A stretch of 36,952 nt of DNA from Legionella quateirensis (GTDB lineage: Bacteria > Pseudomonadota > Gammaproteobacteria > Legionellales > Legionellaceae), in assembly GCF_001467955.1 (NCBI RefSeq), contig NZ_LNYR01000036.1, positions 354 to 37,305 on the forward strand, written 5' to 3'. Position numbers and translations under genes: made by a program. Below, in pieces: positions 17,899 through 27,436 of this stretch (position 1 is its first letter; each line of letters opens with the position of its first letter). Under the pieces are notes generated by a model that had not been told where the DNA came from, ran no database searches, and saw nothing but the letters and a program-made list of their open reading frames with translations.

Positions 17899-18633
17899 AT
17901 TTCCAAATCAAGATTATGTAAGAACTACTTACAGGACTCAGTGTAAACTAAACTTTTCTTTACGTCATGTATTTTCATTATACAATTTGCGTTGACTTAA
18001 AAAATAATTATAAATCATTATGTTATGCCAGATTACTTCTATGTGACTCTTATATCAATTCAAAATAATATTGAACAAATTAATTTAAGGAGTAATATAC
18101 TCAGCTTTTTAGATCGTAGTATGATTTAAATGCGTACAACGCTTTACGCTGCTGCGTTATGTGGATTGAGTTTGAAGTTTCCTGGAACATATGAGATTAA
18201 TTGATTTTTAAAGCATTTCTATTCCGGATGGATCTCATGACGCTATATCTGATAGAACTTCACTTTAAAAAATGCGCATAGATTACTCTTTATTTGTAAT
18301 TTTTATGGGGTTATCATCCCCGCCTGGGCTCTGAGGAATCCAAGCATTTAATTGACTATCTGATTAATAGGTAACCAATTTGGGCAAAATGCACGTCATT
18401 CCCGCGAAAGCGGGAATCCATGCATTAAGTGAGCACCATATTTTGCTTGATTAATGGATCCTCGCATTCGCGAGGATGACGACATTTTGTTCAGGGTGAA
18501 TTAACAAAAACCTATAATAAAATGATTTAATATATGCCAGGATTTCTCAGTGCCTGCGCTGGGATGACGTATAAAAAAGTGAAGAGCGTTCAGGGCTTGT
18601 CCACGCCATCCTGAGATCTATTGGATACCGTAT
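17899..18633. other. 735-bp intergenic region with one palindromic repeat
   Basis: Divergent gap between the orphan gene and the glycosyltransferase gene. The only clear structure is an 88-bp palindrome at 18394-18481 (arms CGTCATTCCCGCGAAAGCGG and its imperfect complement), plus repeat-like flanks resembling 27110-27310. A lone AAGGAG near 18087 is not followed by a start codon, and a 24-codon frame at 18130-18204 has no ribosome-binding site. A TATAAT at 18513-18518 could serve the glycosyltransferase gene. Confidence 0.6.
17977..17982 (-). promoter_or_regulatory. Candidate -10 box of the orphan gene
   Basis: TATAAT on the minus strand about 90 bp upstream of the orphan start, leaving a leader of about 80 nt. 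The -35 region is only a T-run, so support is weak. Confidence 0.3.
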
Positions 18634-18645
18634 TTGAGGTATAAA

Positions 18646-20127
18646 TTGAATATTAAAAGTGATGAGTTGCAAAGGCAGAAATTCTTTAATAATGCATTAT
18701 TTGTATTAATTTTTCTTCTTTTGTGCCGAATTATAGCCAGTTACTTTATTCCTCTAAATGATTCTACGGAAGCTCGTTATGGTGAAATAGCACGGAAAAT
18801 GCTTGAAACCGGGGATTGGGTGACCTTGCAGCATGATTATGGAGTCCCTTTCTGGGCTAAGCCTCCTTTATCTGTATGGCTTTCCGCCTTTTCCATGAAA
18901 TTATTCGGTGTCAATGAATTCGCTGCGCGCTTACCAGGATTATTGCTTTCCATCGGCGTATTATGGCTTATATGGGATTTAGCAAAAAAACACAGCGGTT
19001 CAGTTGTCGCAACAGTATCTACTTTAGTGCTAGCTGGAACTTTAGATTTTTTCCTGGATGCAGGTGCGGTAATGACCGACCCTTCTTTGGTTTTTTGTAC
19101 GACCTTGGCTACTGTTTCTTTCTGGCATGCCGTAGTGAATCAAAACAAAATCTGGTCCTACGTGTTTTTTATTGCCCTGGGGCTTGGATTATTAGCAAAA
19201 GGCCCAATAGCGATTGTTCTGGTCGGAATTCCTGTATTTTTCTGGGTTTTATTACGTAATGAATGGGTGAATTTATGGAAGAGGCTCCCTTGGATTAAAG
19301 GTACGTTACTCCTTCTGGCTATAGCACTTCCCTGGTATATTCTCGCTGAAATACGCACCCCTGGGTTTTTGAATTATTTTATTATTGGTGAGCATTTTAA
19401 TCGTTTTTTAACTCCTGGATGGACCGGTGACAAGTACGGCATGGCACATGATGAGCCTAAAGGTATGATTTGGCTGTATGCTATTGCTGGCGTATTTCCC
19501 TGGAGTGTGCTTGGGGGTAAGTGGTTGTTCAAGAATGGAAAAACTCTGCCTTCGTTCTTTAGAGATGATGATGGGTGGATGAGCTATTTATTTATTTGTA
19601 TGGTGGGGCCCCTCGTATTTTTTACCTTTGCCAGCAATATTATTTATCCTTATGTATTTCCTTCTTTGCCAGCATTTGCCTTATTTTTTACAGAGATTTG
19701 GAATCGTTCGAATCATTCTTTGGAAAAAAGTAAATGGATTTTGCAATTGTCATTAATTTGTGGTTTGTTTTTTTTGGTTGCGACGGTGGTTTTTGAAGTA
19801 AAACCAGAGATTGTTGCTAAAACGCAAAAACCTATAGTTACCGCCTGGTTGAAACAACATCCTGCACCAGGAAGTAATCTGGTTTATTGGGACTTTTTTA
19901 CATGGTTCTCGGCGCAGTTTTATTCTTCCGGAAAGGTTATCGCTACAAGAGATATTACTTATTTATGCAAATTGTTCTCCAATAATTTAGATAATTATCT
20001 GGTGATCAATGCCCTTAATGTAGGACAGATACCTACGGAGTTATTTTCTAAATTTACTCCTGTTGCAACAATTCACTATAAAGAAAACAAAGTATTTCTA
20101 ATGCATAGTCCTGTGCTTAGTTGTTAA
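18646..20127 (+). CDS. ArnT-like / PMT-family membrane glycosyltransferase
   Basis: About 493 residues, inner membrane, GT-C fold with around 11-12 hydrophobic segments. The first periplasmic loop carries the family signature NDSTEARYGEIARKMLETGDW followed by WAKPPLSVWL, then FAARLPGLL, as in ArnT and related lipid A aminoarabinose or undecaprenyl-phosphate-sugar transferases. Known members move a sugar from a polyprenyl phosphate to lipid A or protein on the periplasmic face; donor and acceptor here are unknown. The start is taken as TTG 18646 because GAGG lies six bases upstream; TTG 18634 has none. The leader comes straight out of a palindromic repeat. Lipid A modification would be the first guess. 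Confidence 0.85.
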   Translation: MNIKSDELQRQKFFNNALFVLIFLLLCRIIASYFIPLNDSTEARYGEIARKMLETGDWVTLQHDYGVPFWAKPPLSVWLSAFSMKLFGVNEFAARLPGLLLSIGVLWLIWDLAKKHSGSVVATVSTLVLAGTLDFFLDAGAVMTDPSLVFCTTLATVSFWHAVVNQNKIWSYVFFIALGLGLLAKGPIAIVLVGIPVFFWVLLRNEWVNLWKRLPWIKGTLLLLAIALPWYILAEIRTPGFLNYFIIGEHFNRFLTPGWTGDKYGMAHDEPKGMIWLYAIAGVFPWSVLGGKWLFKNGKTLPSFFRDDDGWMSYLFICMVGPLVFFTFASNIIYPYVFPSLPAFALFFTEIWNRSNHSLEKSKWILQLSLICGLFFLVATVVFEVKPEIVAKTQKPIVTAWLKQHPAPGSNLVYWDFFTWFSAQFYSSGKVIATRDITYLCKLFSNNLDNYLVINALNVGQIPTELFSKFTPVATIHYKENKVFLMHSPVLSC

Positions 20128-20545
20128 TAGGTAGGTTATTACGTCATCCTGAACGTAGTGAAGGATCTCCAAATGCTGACACAGTGTCACGTTCAGGAGA
20201 TCCCTCATTGCATTCGGGATGACGTTTCCAATTCCACGAATCCCGTCATCCTGAACGCAGTGAAGGATCTCCAAATGCAGGCACAGTGCCACGTTCAGGA
20301 GATCCCTCATTGCATTCGGGATGACGTTTTAATCCCACGAAGCCCGTCATCCTGAACGCAGTGAAGGATCTCCAAATGCTGGCACAGTGCCACGTTCAGG
20401 AGATCCCACATTGCATTCGGGATGACGTTTCCAATTCCACGAATAAATTTCTTCTCAGGAATATCAGAATTTAATTCTCATTATTGGTAGTTTCTCCAAT
20501 CAACTCATAGTAAAGTAGCAACATTCCAGATTAAATACTTACTCC
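20128..20545. repeat. Three tandem 83-bp hairpin repeats upstream of tdk
   Basis: Near-identical copies at 20142-20224, 20244-20326 and 20345-20427, each exactly 83 bp, separated by 18-19 bp spacers that are also conserved (TTCCAATTCCACGAA type). Each copy begins CGTCATCCTGAACG and ends ATTCGGGATGACG; the ~29-bp arms pair with few mismatches, several of them G-U compatible in RNA. The final ~118 bp before tdk is unique A/T-rich DNA that must hold the tdk promoter; I see no convincing one. Confidence 0.9.
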
Positions 20546-21175
20546 ATGGCAAAATTATATTTCTATTATGCCGCGATGAACGCGGGTAAAAGTACCGTAT
20601 TGCTTCAATCCAGTCATAATTACAGAGAGCGCGGAATGCAGACTCTGTTATTCACTCCCCTAATTGACACTCGTTACCAGTTTGGAACTATAAGTTCTCG
20701 GATAGGGTTAACAGAACAGGCCTTTGCATTTAATGAAACAGATGATTTGCATGCAATTACCTGCGAATCACAACAACAGGGTGCGCAATACGCCTGTGTG
20801 CTAATTGATGAAGCACAATTTCTAACCCGACAGCAGGTTCATCAATTAACTGAAATTACCGATAAATTGTCCATACCCGTATTAGCTTATGGTTTACGGA
20901 CTGATTTTAGAGGTGAATTATTTCCTGGAAGCCAATATTTACTTGCCTGGGCAGATGAATTGATTGAGTTAAAGACTATTTGTCATTGCGGTCGAAAAGC
21001 GATTATGAATATGAGAATTGATGCTGAGGGTAACGCTGTAGTGGAAGGGGAACAGGTACTTATCGGTGGAAATGAATCCTATGTCTCAACTTGCAGGCTG
21101 CATTTTAAACGCCAAGAAGCAGGGGTTTTAGAGATTAACAATAAATTGTTCAATAAAGATACCAATCCTCTTTAG
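20546..21175 (+). CDS. tdk: Thymidine kinase
   Basis: A type II thymidine kinase of 209 residues that phosphorylates thymidine to dTMP with ATP in the cytosol. Seen: the P-loop AAMNAGKST near residues 9-17, the Walker B-like strand VLIDEAQFL (catalytic Glu), and the lasso/zinc region with CHCGRKA and STCRLHF, giving the cysteine ligands of bacterial enzymes. Length is normal. The ATG at 20546 matches the conserved MAKLYFYY opening but lacks a Shine-Dalgarno. It is followed 48 bp later by two Pht-type carriers and deoB, forming a nucleoside-salvage group. Confidence 0.95.
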   Translation: MAKLYFYYAAMNAGKSTVLLQSSHNYRERGMQTLLFTPLIDTRYQFGTISSRIGLTEQAFAFNETDDLHAITCESQQQGAQYACVLIDEAQFLTRQQVHQLTEITDKLSIPVLAYGLRTDFRGELFPGSQYLLAWADELIELKTICHCGRKAIMNMRIDAEGNAVVEGEQVLIGGNESYVSTCRLHFKRQEAGVLEINNKLFNKDTNPL

Positions 21176-21179
21176 GTTT

Positions 21180-21188
21180 TGGTATAAT
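21180..21188 (+). promoter_or_regulatory. Candidate extended -10 promoter between tdk and the first pht gene
   Basis: TGGTATAAT fits the extended -10 consensus (TGnTATAAT) and would start transcripts near 21195, about 30 nt before the GTG of the carrier gene. The -35 is poor, which extended -10 promoters tolerate. The left half also pairs with ATACCAA at the end of tdk (7-bp stem spanning the stop codon). Confidence 0.4.
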
Positions 21189-21223
21189 TTGCCGCAACTT
21201 TTAGGCCTTGATAAGGAGTAACA

Positions 21224-22492
21224 GTGTCGCATTCTGTCGCAGTAGATTCGAGATCATGTGTACCTCGTGGTGACTTAATGGCTTGGATTGTCTGCCTATC
21301 AGCAGGTCTATTCTTTCTCTATGAGTTTTTTCAACTGAATATTTTTGACGTAATTAATCAACCATTACGCGAAGATTTTCACATTGATGCCACCCAATTG
21401 AGCTGGATGTCCAGTGCCTACTTATGGGCCGACATACTCTTTCTGTTACCGGCCGGTATTATTCTGGATCGTTTTTCTACACGCCGGGTTATTCTGACTG
21501 CCATGCTGGTTTGCGTTGTTGGAACTGTTGGTTTTGCTACGACTGATTCATTTCTTCTTGCCTCCTTTTTTCATTTTCTTTCTGGTATCGGTAACGCGTT
21601 TTGTTTTCTCTCATGTGTCGTATTGGTTTCTCACTGGTTCCCTCCACGCAGACAGGCGCTGGTTATCGGATCATTAGTGACTATGGCCTTTATAGGCGGA
21701 ATGATGGCTCATACTCCTTTCGCTTATCTTTATGAACTTTTTGGATGGCGGCGTGCTTTATTAATTGATGGAGCAGTTGGGGCGGTTTTATTAATATGGA
21801 TTTATTGTGTTGTTCAGGACAAACCAGCGGACTCACCAGTGAGAGTTCGTACCAATCAGGGAGAGGTTCTATCCAGTTTCATCAAGGCATTGTCTAATCG
21901 ACAAAACTGGTTGGCCGGATTATTTACTTCCCTTCTTAATTTACCCATTATGGTTTTGTGTGCCTTGTGGGGAGCCAGTTATCTTCAAGTAGTACATCAT
22001 TTACCTGACATCGCAGCAAGTAATGTTGTGAGTTTAATCTTTATGGGAAGTGTTATTGGGTGTCCTTTGGTTGGCTGGCTATCTGATACACAAGGACGTC
22101 GCAAGCCTTTGATGATTATCGGGGCTATTGCAACTTTGTTTACGATTATTCCATTATTTATGCATGTTGTTCTTTCTCAAACTCTTCTTAGTATTATCTT
22201 TTTCGCTTTGGGATTTTTTACCAGTACCCAGGTTATTTCTTATCCTTTGGTAGCTGAAAGCAATCAATCTGAAAATACGGGTGCAGCTACCGGTATTGCC
22301 TCTGTGATTATTATGGGCGGAGGTGGCGTTGGACAGGTTTTGTTTGGCTGGCTTATGTCGCATCATGCGGGCACTACAGTCACAGAATATACGGTTGCAG
22401 ATTTTCAATTTGCCATGTGGATGTTCCCAATAGCGGCTATAGCGGCTTTAATTGCTGTATTAATGACCCGTGAAACATACTGCAAACGATAA
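21224..22492 (+). CDS. Pht-family MFS transporter, first of a tandem pair (PhtC/PhtD-like)
   Basis: 422 residues, about 12 membrane helices, inner membrane. MFS motif A appears as GIILDRFSTRRVI, and the central SHWFPPRRQALVIG is shared with the next gene. Legionella Pht carriers import host nutrients; the L. pneumophila phtC-phtD pair is reported to support thymidine/pyrimidine use. Position directly after tdk and before deoB strongly suggests nucleoside uptake. The start is GTG 21224 with AAGGAG five bases upstream. It is a clear paralogue of the following gene (WIVC, LFF-YEF, ILDRFS, SHWFPP, TSTQVISYPLVAES). I cannot say from sequence which of the two is PhtC. Confidence 0.87.
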   Translation: MSHSVAVDSRSCVPRGDLMAWIVCLSAGLFFLYEFFQLNIFDVINQPLREDFHIDATQLSWMSSAYLWADILFLLPAGIILDRFSTRRVILTAMLVCVVGTVGFATTDSFLLASFFHFLSGIGNAFCFLSCVVLVSHWFPPRRQALVIGSLVTMAFIGGMMAHTPFAYLYELFGWRRALLIDGAVGAVLLIWIYCVVQDKPADSPVRVRTNQGEVLSSFIKALSNRQNWLAGLFTSLLNLPIMVLCALWGASYLQVVHHLPDIAASNVVSLIFMGSVIGCPLVGWLSDTQGRRKPLMIIGAIATLFTIIPLFMHVVLSQTLLSIIFFALGFFTSTQVISYPLVAESNQSENTGAATGIASVIIMGGGGVGQVLFGWLMSHHAGTTVTEYTVADFQFAMWMFPIAAIAALIAVLMTRETYCKR

Positions 22493-22510
22493 TAACGTAG
22501 AGGAGTAATA

Positions 22511-23794
22511 ATGCAGATAGTGGATGATTTTAGAGGATATGATGATATGAAATCATCTTTATTACCCTGGATTGTATGCTTTGCCGCAACTTTGTTTTTC
22601 TTCTATGAGTTTATTCAAGGAAATATGTTTGCTTCGATCGCAGCGAACATCATGCAGGATTATCATATTCAGGCTGATAAAATGGCCTATTTATCCAGTA
22701 TATATTATTTATCAAATGTTCTTTTTCTATTCATAGCAGGAATGATACTTGATAGATTTTCTATTAAAAATACCATTCTTATTGCCATGATGCTTTGTGT
22801 AGTCAGTACTTTTATTCTTGCTTATTCACATTCTTTTTATGTGGCTTTATTTTGTCGGTTTATAACGGGCATTGGAAGTGCGTTTTGTTTTCTGGGGCCT
22901 GTTCGATTGGCTTCCCACTGGTTTCCTCCAAAACGGATGGCTTTGGTAACCGGAGCTATAGTCACTATGGCAATGACTGGCGGAATGCTGGCTCAGTATC
23001 CATTAACTAAACTGGTAGCTTATGTAGGATGGCGTCAGGCAGTTCAGGACGTTGGAATACTTGGATTTGCCATGTTGGTCGTTATGTTTTTTTGGATAAA
23101 AGAAAGACCACAGGTTGCTATCAAAAAAGAAGGACAACCCATCAAAATTTTTGCTGCTGCCAAACAAGCTTATTTTAATCCTCAATATTTACGTGCCGCG
23201 CTTTATACCAGTCTGATGAACATGGCTATTGCAGTATTTGGCGCTATGATGGGAACTTTGTATCTGGAACAACGTTTGAGTGTAAGTCCAGAACAGGCCT
23301 CTATGGTTAATGGTATGTTATTTTTTGGGGCAATTGTCGGCGCGCCTTTGGTTGGCTGGTTGTCTGATAGAGTAGGATTGCGGATTCTGCCAATGAAAGT
23401 AGGTGTCCTTGCGTCCATGTTGACTTTATTGGCTGTGCTGTATCTCCCGGTCTCTTTAAATACTATGGCAGTCTTGTTTTTCCTTCTTGGGTTTTTTACC
23501 TCAGCCCAGGTAATCAGTTATGCTCTGGTTGCTGAAAGCAGTTCTCCCATGATGACTGCAACTGCTGTAAGTGTTATTTCCATACTGACCCAGGGTGGAT
23601 ACCTTGTTTATCAAAACCTGTTTAGTACTCTTCTAACTAATTATGGCGGTATGCATTTGATTAATGGAGTGCCTGTCTATCTGTTAGAAGCTTACCAGCA
23701 TGCCGCAATTATATTGCCTGCGGGATTAGCGATCGCTTTTCTGTTATTATTTGGTTTGAAAGAAACTAACTGTAATCAAGCCGAGTATAAATAG
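22511..23794 (+). CDS. Pht-family MFS transporter, second of a tandem pair (PhtC/PhtD-like)
   Basis: 427 residues, about 12 membrane helices. It is collinear with the preceding carrier: [29 protein letters not shown] (motif A), [53 protein letters not shown]. The two probably arose by tandem duplication and then diverged in the substrate-facing helices. AGGAG five bases before ATG 22511. Its stop overlaps the GTG of deoB by one base (TAGTG at 23792-23796), so import and phosphopentose handling are translationally linked. Confidence 0.87.
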   Translation: MQIVDDFRGYDDMKSSLLPWIVCFAATLFFFYEFIQGNMFASIAANIMQDYHIQADKMAYLSSIYYLSNVLFLFIAGMILDRFSIKNTILIAMMLCVVSTFILAYSHSFYVALFCRFITGIGSAFCFLGPVRLASHWFPPKRMALVTGAIVTMAMTGGMLAQYPLTKLVAYVGWRQAVQDVGILGFAMLVVMFFWIKERPQVAIKKEGQPIKIFAAAKQAYFNPQYLRAALYTSLMNMAIAVFGAMMGTLYLEQRLSVSPEQASMVNGMLFFGAIVGAPLVGWLSDRVGLRILPMKVGVLASMLTLLAVLYLPVSLNTMAVLFFLLGFFTSAQVISYALVAESSSPMMTATAVSVISILTQGGYLVYQNLFSTLLTNYGGMHLINGVPVYLLEAYQHAAIILPAGLAIAFLLLFGLKETNCNQAEYK

Positions 23795-25014
23795 TGACAG
23801 GACGAGTTTGTATATTATTGATGGATTCCTTTGGTATAGGTGCCAGCCTGGACGCATCGCGTTATGGTGATGAAGGCGCCAATACTTTTGTTCATATTCA
23901 TGAAGCATGTGAACGTGGCTCAGGCGATATTAATGGTGTCCGTCAAGGACCTTTAAAATTACCTAACCTGGCCAGGTTGGGGCTTTATCATGCAGCGGTA
24001 GCCAGTTCTGGATTGCAGTTTGTGGATTTGGCGACGATGACTGATCCTGAGGGTCATTATGGCTATGCTGTCGAGCAGAGTTTAGGTAAGGATACTCCAA
24101 GTGGGCATTGGGAATTAGCCGGTGTTCCTGTATCTTTTGAATGGGGTTATTTTCCTGACAAGCCCCATTGTTTTCAGAAAAAACTGATTGATTCTTTTAT
24201 AGAACAAGCAGGATTACCCGGGGTTTTGGGTGAAAAGCATGCTTCTGGAACCACCATACTCGATGAGTTGGGAGAAGAACATATCCGTACGGGTAAGCCG
24301 ATAGTATATACTTCTGCTGACAGCGTTTTTCAAATAGCAGCACATGAAGAATCGTTCGGTTTACAGCGCTTGTATGATATTTGCCACATTGCTCGAAATC
24401 TGGTGGATGAGTATCAGATTGGGCGAGTGATTGCCAGACCCTTTATTGGCAAGCCCGGCTCTTTTAAGCGTACCGCTAATCGTAAAGACTATGCTACATT
24501 ACCACCTGAAAAAACCTTACTGGATTTTCTGAAAGATGCGGGTAGAGAGGTCATTTCAATAGGAAAAATTGCCGATATTTATGCTCATCAAGGTGTGACT
24601 CAAGAAATTAAAGCCGATGGCAATATGGCATTATTTGATGCAACCCTCACGGCAATGAAGACTGCACCCCACGGCAGTCTGATTTTTACTAATTTCGTTG
24701 ATTTTGATTCCTCATACGGACATAGACGCGATGTTGCAGGTTATGCACATGCCCTGGAACAGTTTGACGCACGATTACCGGAACTGTCTTCATTGTTAAA
24801 TCCAGAAGACATTGTAATTATCGCAGCAGATCATGGATGCGATCCTACCTTTCCAGGCTCAGATCATACGCGTGAACATATTCCTGTTTTAGCCTATGGC
24901 CCCAAGTTGACTGGTAGCTTTATCGGTCGAAGAGATAGCTTTGCAGATATTGGACAAAGTCTCGCAGAACATCTTGAAATCGAGCCTTTGTCTCATGGTA
25001 TTTCATTTTTTTAA
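23794..25014 (+). CDS. deoB: Phosphopentomutase
   Basis: A 406-residue enzyme of the alkaline-phosphatase superfamily that converts (deoxy)ribose-1-phosphate to the 5-phosphate, feeding nucleoside sugars into glycolysis or nucleotide synthesis. Metal and active-site motifs: [10 protein letters not shown] with Asp11, KDTPSGHWE with the phosphorylated Thr, [21 protein letters not shown] with the metal His/Asp ligands. Length is normal for DeoB. GTG start at 23794 overlaps the previous stop. It completes the tdk-pht-pht-deoB salvage group; no nucleoside phosphorylase gene lies in the window. Confidence 0.95.
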   Translation: MTGRVCILLMDSFGIGASLDASRYGDEGANTFVHIHEACERGSGDINGVRQGPLKLPNLARLGLYHAAVASSGLQFVDLATMTDPEGHYGYAVEQSLGKDTPSGHWELAGVPVSFEWGYFPDKPHCFQKKLIDSFIEQAGLPGVLGEKHASGTTILDELGEEHIRTGKPIVYTSADSVFQIAAHEESFGLQRLYDICHIARNLVDEYQIGRVIARPFIGKPGSFKRTANRKDYATLPPEKTLLDFLKDAGREVISIGKIADIYAHQGVTQEIKADGNMALFDATLTAMKTAPHGSLIFTNFVDFDSSYGHRRDVAGYAHALEQFDARLPELSSLLNPEDIVIIAADHGCDPTFPGSDHTREHIPVLAYGPKLTGSFIGRRDSFADIGQSLAEHLEIEPLSHGISFF

Positions 25015-25025
25015 CATCATTCCCA

Positions 25026-25052
25026 TTGAATTTTTAATTATCATCCCCATGT
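25026..25052 (+). promoter_or_regulatory. Sigma-32 heat-shock promoter of hslVU
   Basis: TTGAA (25026-25030, preceded by CCCA), a 14-bp spacer, then CCCCATGT (25045-25052), an exact match to the CCCCATNT -10 box of RpoH promoters. It lies about 33 bp before the hslV start. hslVU is a classic RpoH-controlled operon, so place and sequence agree. Confidence 0.75.
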
Positions 25053-25084
25053 TTAGATTTTCTGCATGAATTGAGGATTTAATT

Positions 25085-25633
25085 TTGGAACAATACCGTG
25101 GTACAACAATACTATCCGTACGACGAGGTAATCAGGTTGTTATAGGTGGTGATGGTCAGGTTACTTTAGGTAATACTGTGATGAAGGGCAATGCCCGCAA
25201 AGTAAGGCGATTATATAAAGATAAAGTAATTGCCGGATTTGCAGGTGGAACTGCTGATGCTTTTACCCTCTTTGAACGTTTTGAAAGCAAGTTGGAAATG
25301 CATCAAGGTCATTTGGTCAGAGCGGCTGTTGAACTTGCTAAAGATTGGCGAACTGACAGAATGTTAAGACGACTTGAAGCAGTGCTCGCCGTAGCAGACA
25401 GCAAATCCTCTTTAATTATCACTGGTAATGGCGATGTTATAGAACCTGAAGAAAGTTTAATCGCTATAGGTTCCGGTGGTCCTTTTGCCCAAGCGGCAGC
25501 AAAAGCATTGATGGAAAATACCAAATTATCAGCTGGAGAGATAGTGCGTAAAGCATTAACTATTGCTGGAGATATTTGTATTTATACCAATAACAATTTA
25601 ACCATAGAAGAATTGAACAATGACAGCAAATAA
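25085..25633 (+). CDS. hslV: HslV: ATP-dependent protease peptidase subunit
   Basis: Proteasome-like Thr peptidase of 182 residues; two hexamers stack and are capped by HslU to degrade misfolded proteins. The conserved mature start [21 protein letters not shown] follows a six-residue pro-segment MEQYRG, so the catalytic Thr is residue 7 and must be exposed by removal of more than the initiator Met. GDGQVT, KVRRLY and [11 protein letters not shown] are family marks. The start is TTG 25085 with GAGGA seven bases upstream. Transcription probably starts at the sigma-32 promoter just upstream, separate from the deoB group. It overlaps hslU by 14 bp. Confidence 0.96.
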   Translation: MEQYRGTTILSVRRGNQVVIGGDGQVTLGNTVMKGNARKVRRLYKDKVIAGFAGGTADAFTLFERFESKLEMHQGHLVRAAVELAKDWRTDRMLRRLEAVLAVADSKSSLIITGNGDVIEPEESLIAIGSGGPFAQAAAKALMENTKLSAGEIVRKALTIAGDICIYTNNNLTIEELNNDSK

Positions 25634-26960
25634 CAGTGTAGTAATGACACCAAGAGAAATAGTTCAGGAACTTGATAAACATATTATCGGTCAGGATGAT
25701 GCAAAGAGAGCGGTAGCTATCGCTTTGCGTAATCGCTGGCGTCGAATGAAGATTAAAGATCCTGTTTTGCGCAGTGAAATAATGCCTAAAAATATTTTGA
25801 TGATTGGTCCAACTGGCGTAGGTAAAACAGAAATTGCCCGACGTTTGGCAAAGTTGGCTCAAGCTCCTTTTATTAAAGTTGAAGCCACTAAGTTTACTGA
25901 AGTAGGCTACGTGGGGCGTGATGTTGATTCTATTTTGCGTGATCTCACTGATATAGCGATTAAGCAGGAACGTGAATCTGCTATGAAGAAAGTCGAGCAT
26001 TTGGCCGAAGATGCCGCTGAAGAGCGTGTTCTGGATGTTTTATTGCCTCCTGCGCGCGGCACATTAACTCCTGGGGAAAAGGATTCCACGGCAAGACAGG
26101 TATTCCGCAAGCAATTAAGAGAAGGGACTCTTAATGATAATGAAATTGAAATAGATCTTGCTGTCGCTCCTGTTGGCATTGAAATAATGGCGCCTCCTGG
26201 TATGGAAGAAATGACCAGTCAGCTGCAATCCATGTTTCAACAAGTCGGCAGTCATCGTACTAAAACACGTAAAATGACTATTGCCAAGGCGATGAAAATA
26301 TTACGTGAAGAAGAAGCTGCAAAACTGATTAATGAAGAAGACATCAAGGTTAGAGCAATTGAAAGTGTTGAGCAGAACGGAATCGTCTTTATTGATGAAT
26401 TGGATAAAGTGGCCAAACGCTCCGAAGGGGGTGGTGGTGATGTATCACGTGAAGGAGTTCAACGAGATTTGCTTCCACTGGTTGAGGGTACTACCGTATC
26501 AACTAAATACGGTATGGTAAAATCAGATCATATTTTATTTATTGCCTCTGGTGCGTTCCATGTTGCCAAACCTTCAGATTTAATTGCTGAATTACAAGGA
26601 CGCTTACCCATTCGAGTGGAATTATCGGCACTGACTGTTGAAGATTTTGTTCGCATTCTGACTGAACCGAGTTCCTCATTGACTCTGCAATATGCTGCCT
26701 TGATGGAAACTGAAGGTTTAACCCTTACATTCGATGAAACCGGTATTCGTCGTATTGCCGAGGTGGCCTGGCAGGTTAATGAACGCATGGAAAATATTGG
26801 TGCGCGTCGATTGTATACGGTGATGGAGCGTTTGTTAGAGGTGGTCTCTTTTGAGGCAACTGATAAATTTGGAGAGTCTGTCCATGTAGATAGAGCTTAT
26901 GTGGATAAAAATCTTGGTCAGTTGGTCGCGGATGAGGATTTGGCTCGCTATATTCTTTAA
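25620..26960 (+). CDS. hslU: HslU: ATPase/unfoldase subunit of the HslUV protease
   Basis: A 446-residue AAA+ ATPase that unfolds substrates and feeds them to HslV. Order: N-terminal [23 protein letters not shown], Walker A GPTGVGKT (63-70), the [11 protein letters not shown] pore loop, the family-specific intermediate (I) domain (roughly 100-240), Walker [10 protein letters not shown], sensor region FIASGAFH, the [11 protein letters not shown] arginine-finger segment, and the conserved C-terminus ARYIL that docks into HslV. Length and motifs are complete. Its start lies inside the 3' end of hslV, which ensures coupled synthesis. Confidence 0.97.
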   Translation: MTANNSVVMTPREIVQELDKHIIGQDDAKRAVAIALRNRWRRMKIKDPVLRSEIMPKNILMIGPTGVGKTEIARRLAKLAQAPFIKVEATKFTEVGYVGRDVDSILRDLTDIAIKQERESAMKKVEHLAEDAAEERVLDVLLPPARGTLTPGEKDSTARQVFRKQLREGTLNDNEIEIDLAVAPVGIEIMAPPGMEEMTSQLQSMFQQVGSHRTKTRKMTIAKAMKILREEEAAKLINEEDIKVRAIESVEQNGIVFIDELDKVAKRSEGGGGDVSREGVQRDLLPLVEGTTVSTKYGMVKSDHILFIASGAFHVAKPSDLIAELQGRLPIRVELSALTVEDFVRILTEPSSSLTLQYAALMETEGLTLTFDETGIRRIAEVAWQVNERMENIGARRLYTVMERLLEVVSFEATDKFGESVHVDRAYVDKNLGQLVADEDLARYIL

Positions 26961-27436
26961 GGTTTGAATAATTGTCAACAAACCCTGGATGATGAATAAT
27001 TGCAGTTGTTAGTTAGGTCAATAACTTTTGAAGTATTGACCTAATAGGGTCTGTTGACTATACATTTTTCTAATTATCCATAAAGGACCACTTGCTGCGG
27101 ACAAGCCCTGAGAGTTCTTCACTTTTTAAAAAAGCACATAAATTAATCTTAATTTGCACTTTTTATAAGATTGTCATCCTCGCGAATGCGGGGAGGGGAT
27201 CCATTCTAAAATTTAGCACAATGCTATATCTTTGCATGGATCCCCGCTATCGTGAGAATGATGTATAAAAAACTGAGGATTGTTCAGGGACAAGCCGTGC
27301 CACCTAAGATTTATAGAGCAATTGTCAACAACCCCTACTATTTAATAAAAAAATTAATGGTCTAGAGTTTTTTAGTTGTTCAGCATGGCTTATGTATGTA
27401 TTATTTGTTCTACGCTTTGATTAATTAGTACAATTT
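26961..27436. repeat. Repeat-filled gap between hslU and the GluTR-like gene
   Basis: A solo element end (ATTGTCAACAAACCCT, 26971-26986) is followed by a 291-bp element, 27046-27336, with ends AGGGTCTGTTGACTAT and ATTGTCAACAACCCCT. Its interior holds an imperfect palindrome at 27173-27263 related to those at 15.3 and 18.4 kb. The last 100 bp is unique and carries the promoter of the next gene. Confidence 0.75.
27376..27417 (+). promoter_or_regulatory. Promoter region of the GluTR-like gene, with a motif shared with rtxA
   Basis: TTGTTC (27376-27381), a 17-bp spacer and TATTAT (27399-27404) make a fair sigma-70 promoter 33 bp before the ATG. Overlapping it, ATTATTTGTTCTACGCTT (27400-27417) matches 17 of 18 bases of 32264-32281 upstream of the giant adhesin. 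CTACGCTT also resembles a sigma-S-type -10. Confidence 0.5.

Noticed and set aside
18130..18204. 24-codon frame in the 735-bp gap
   Set aside because: No ribosome-binding site, no recognisable peptide, and such frames are expected by chance.
20158..20355. Small open frames across the three hairpin repeats before tdk
   Set aside because: Their protein repeats only reflect the DNA palindromes, which read open in both directions.
20142..20427. CRISPR array
   Set aside because: Only three 83-bp units that are themselves long palindromes, with conserved rather than unique spacers, and no cas genes.
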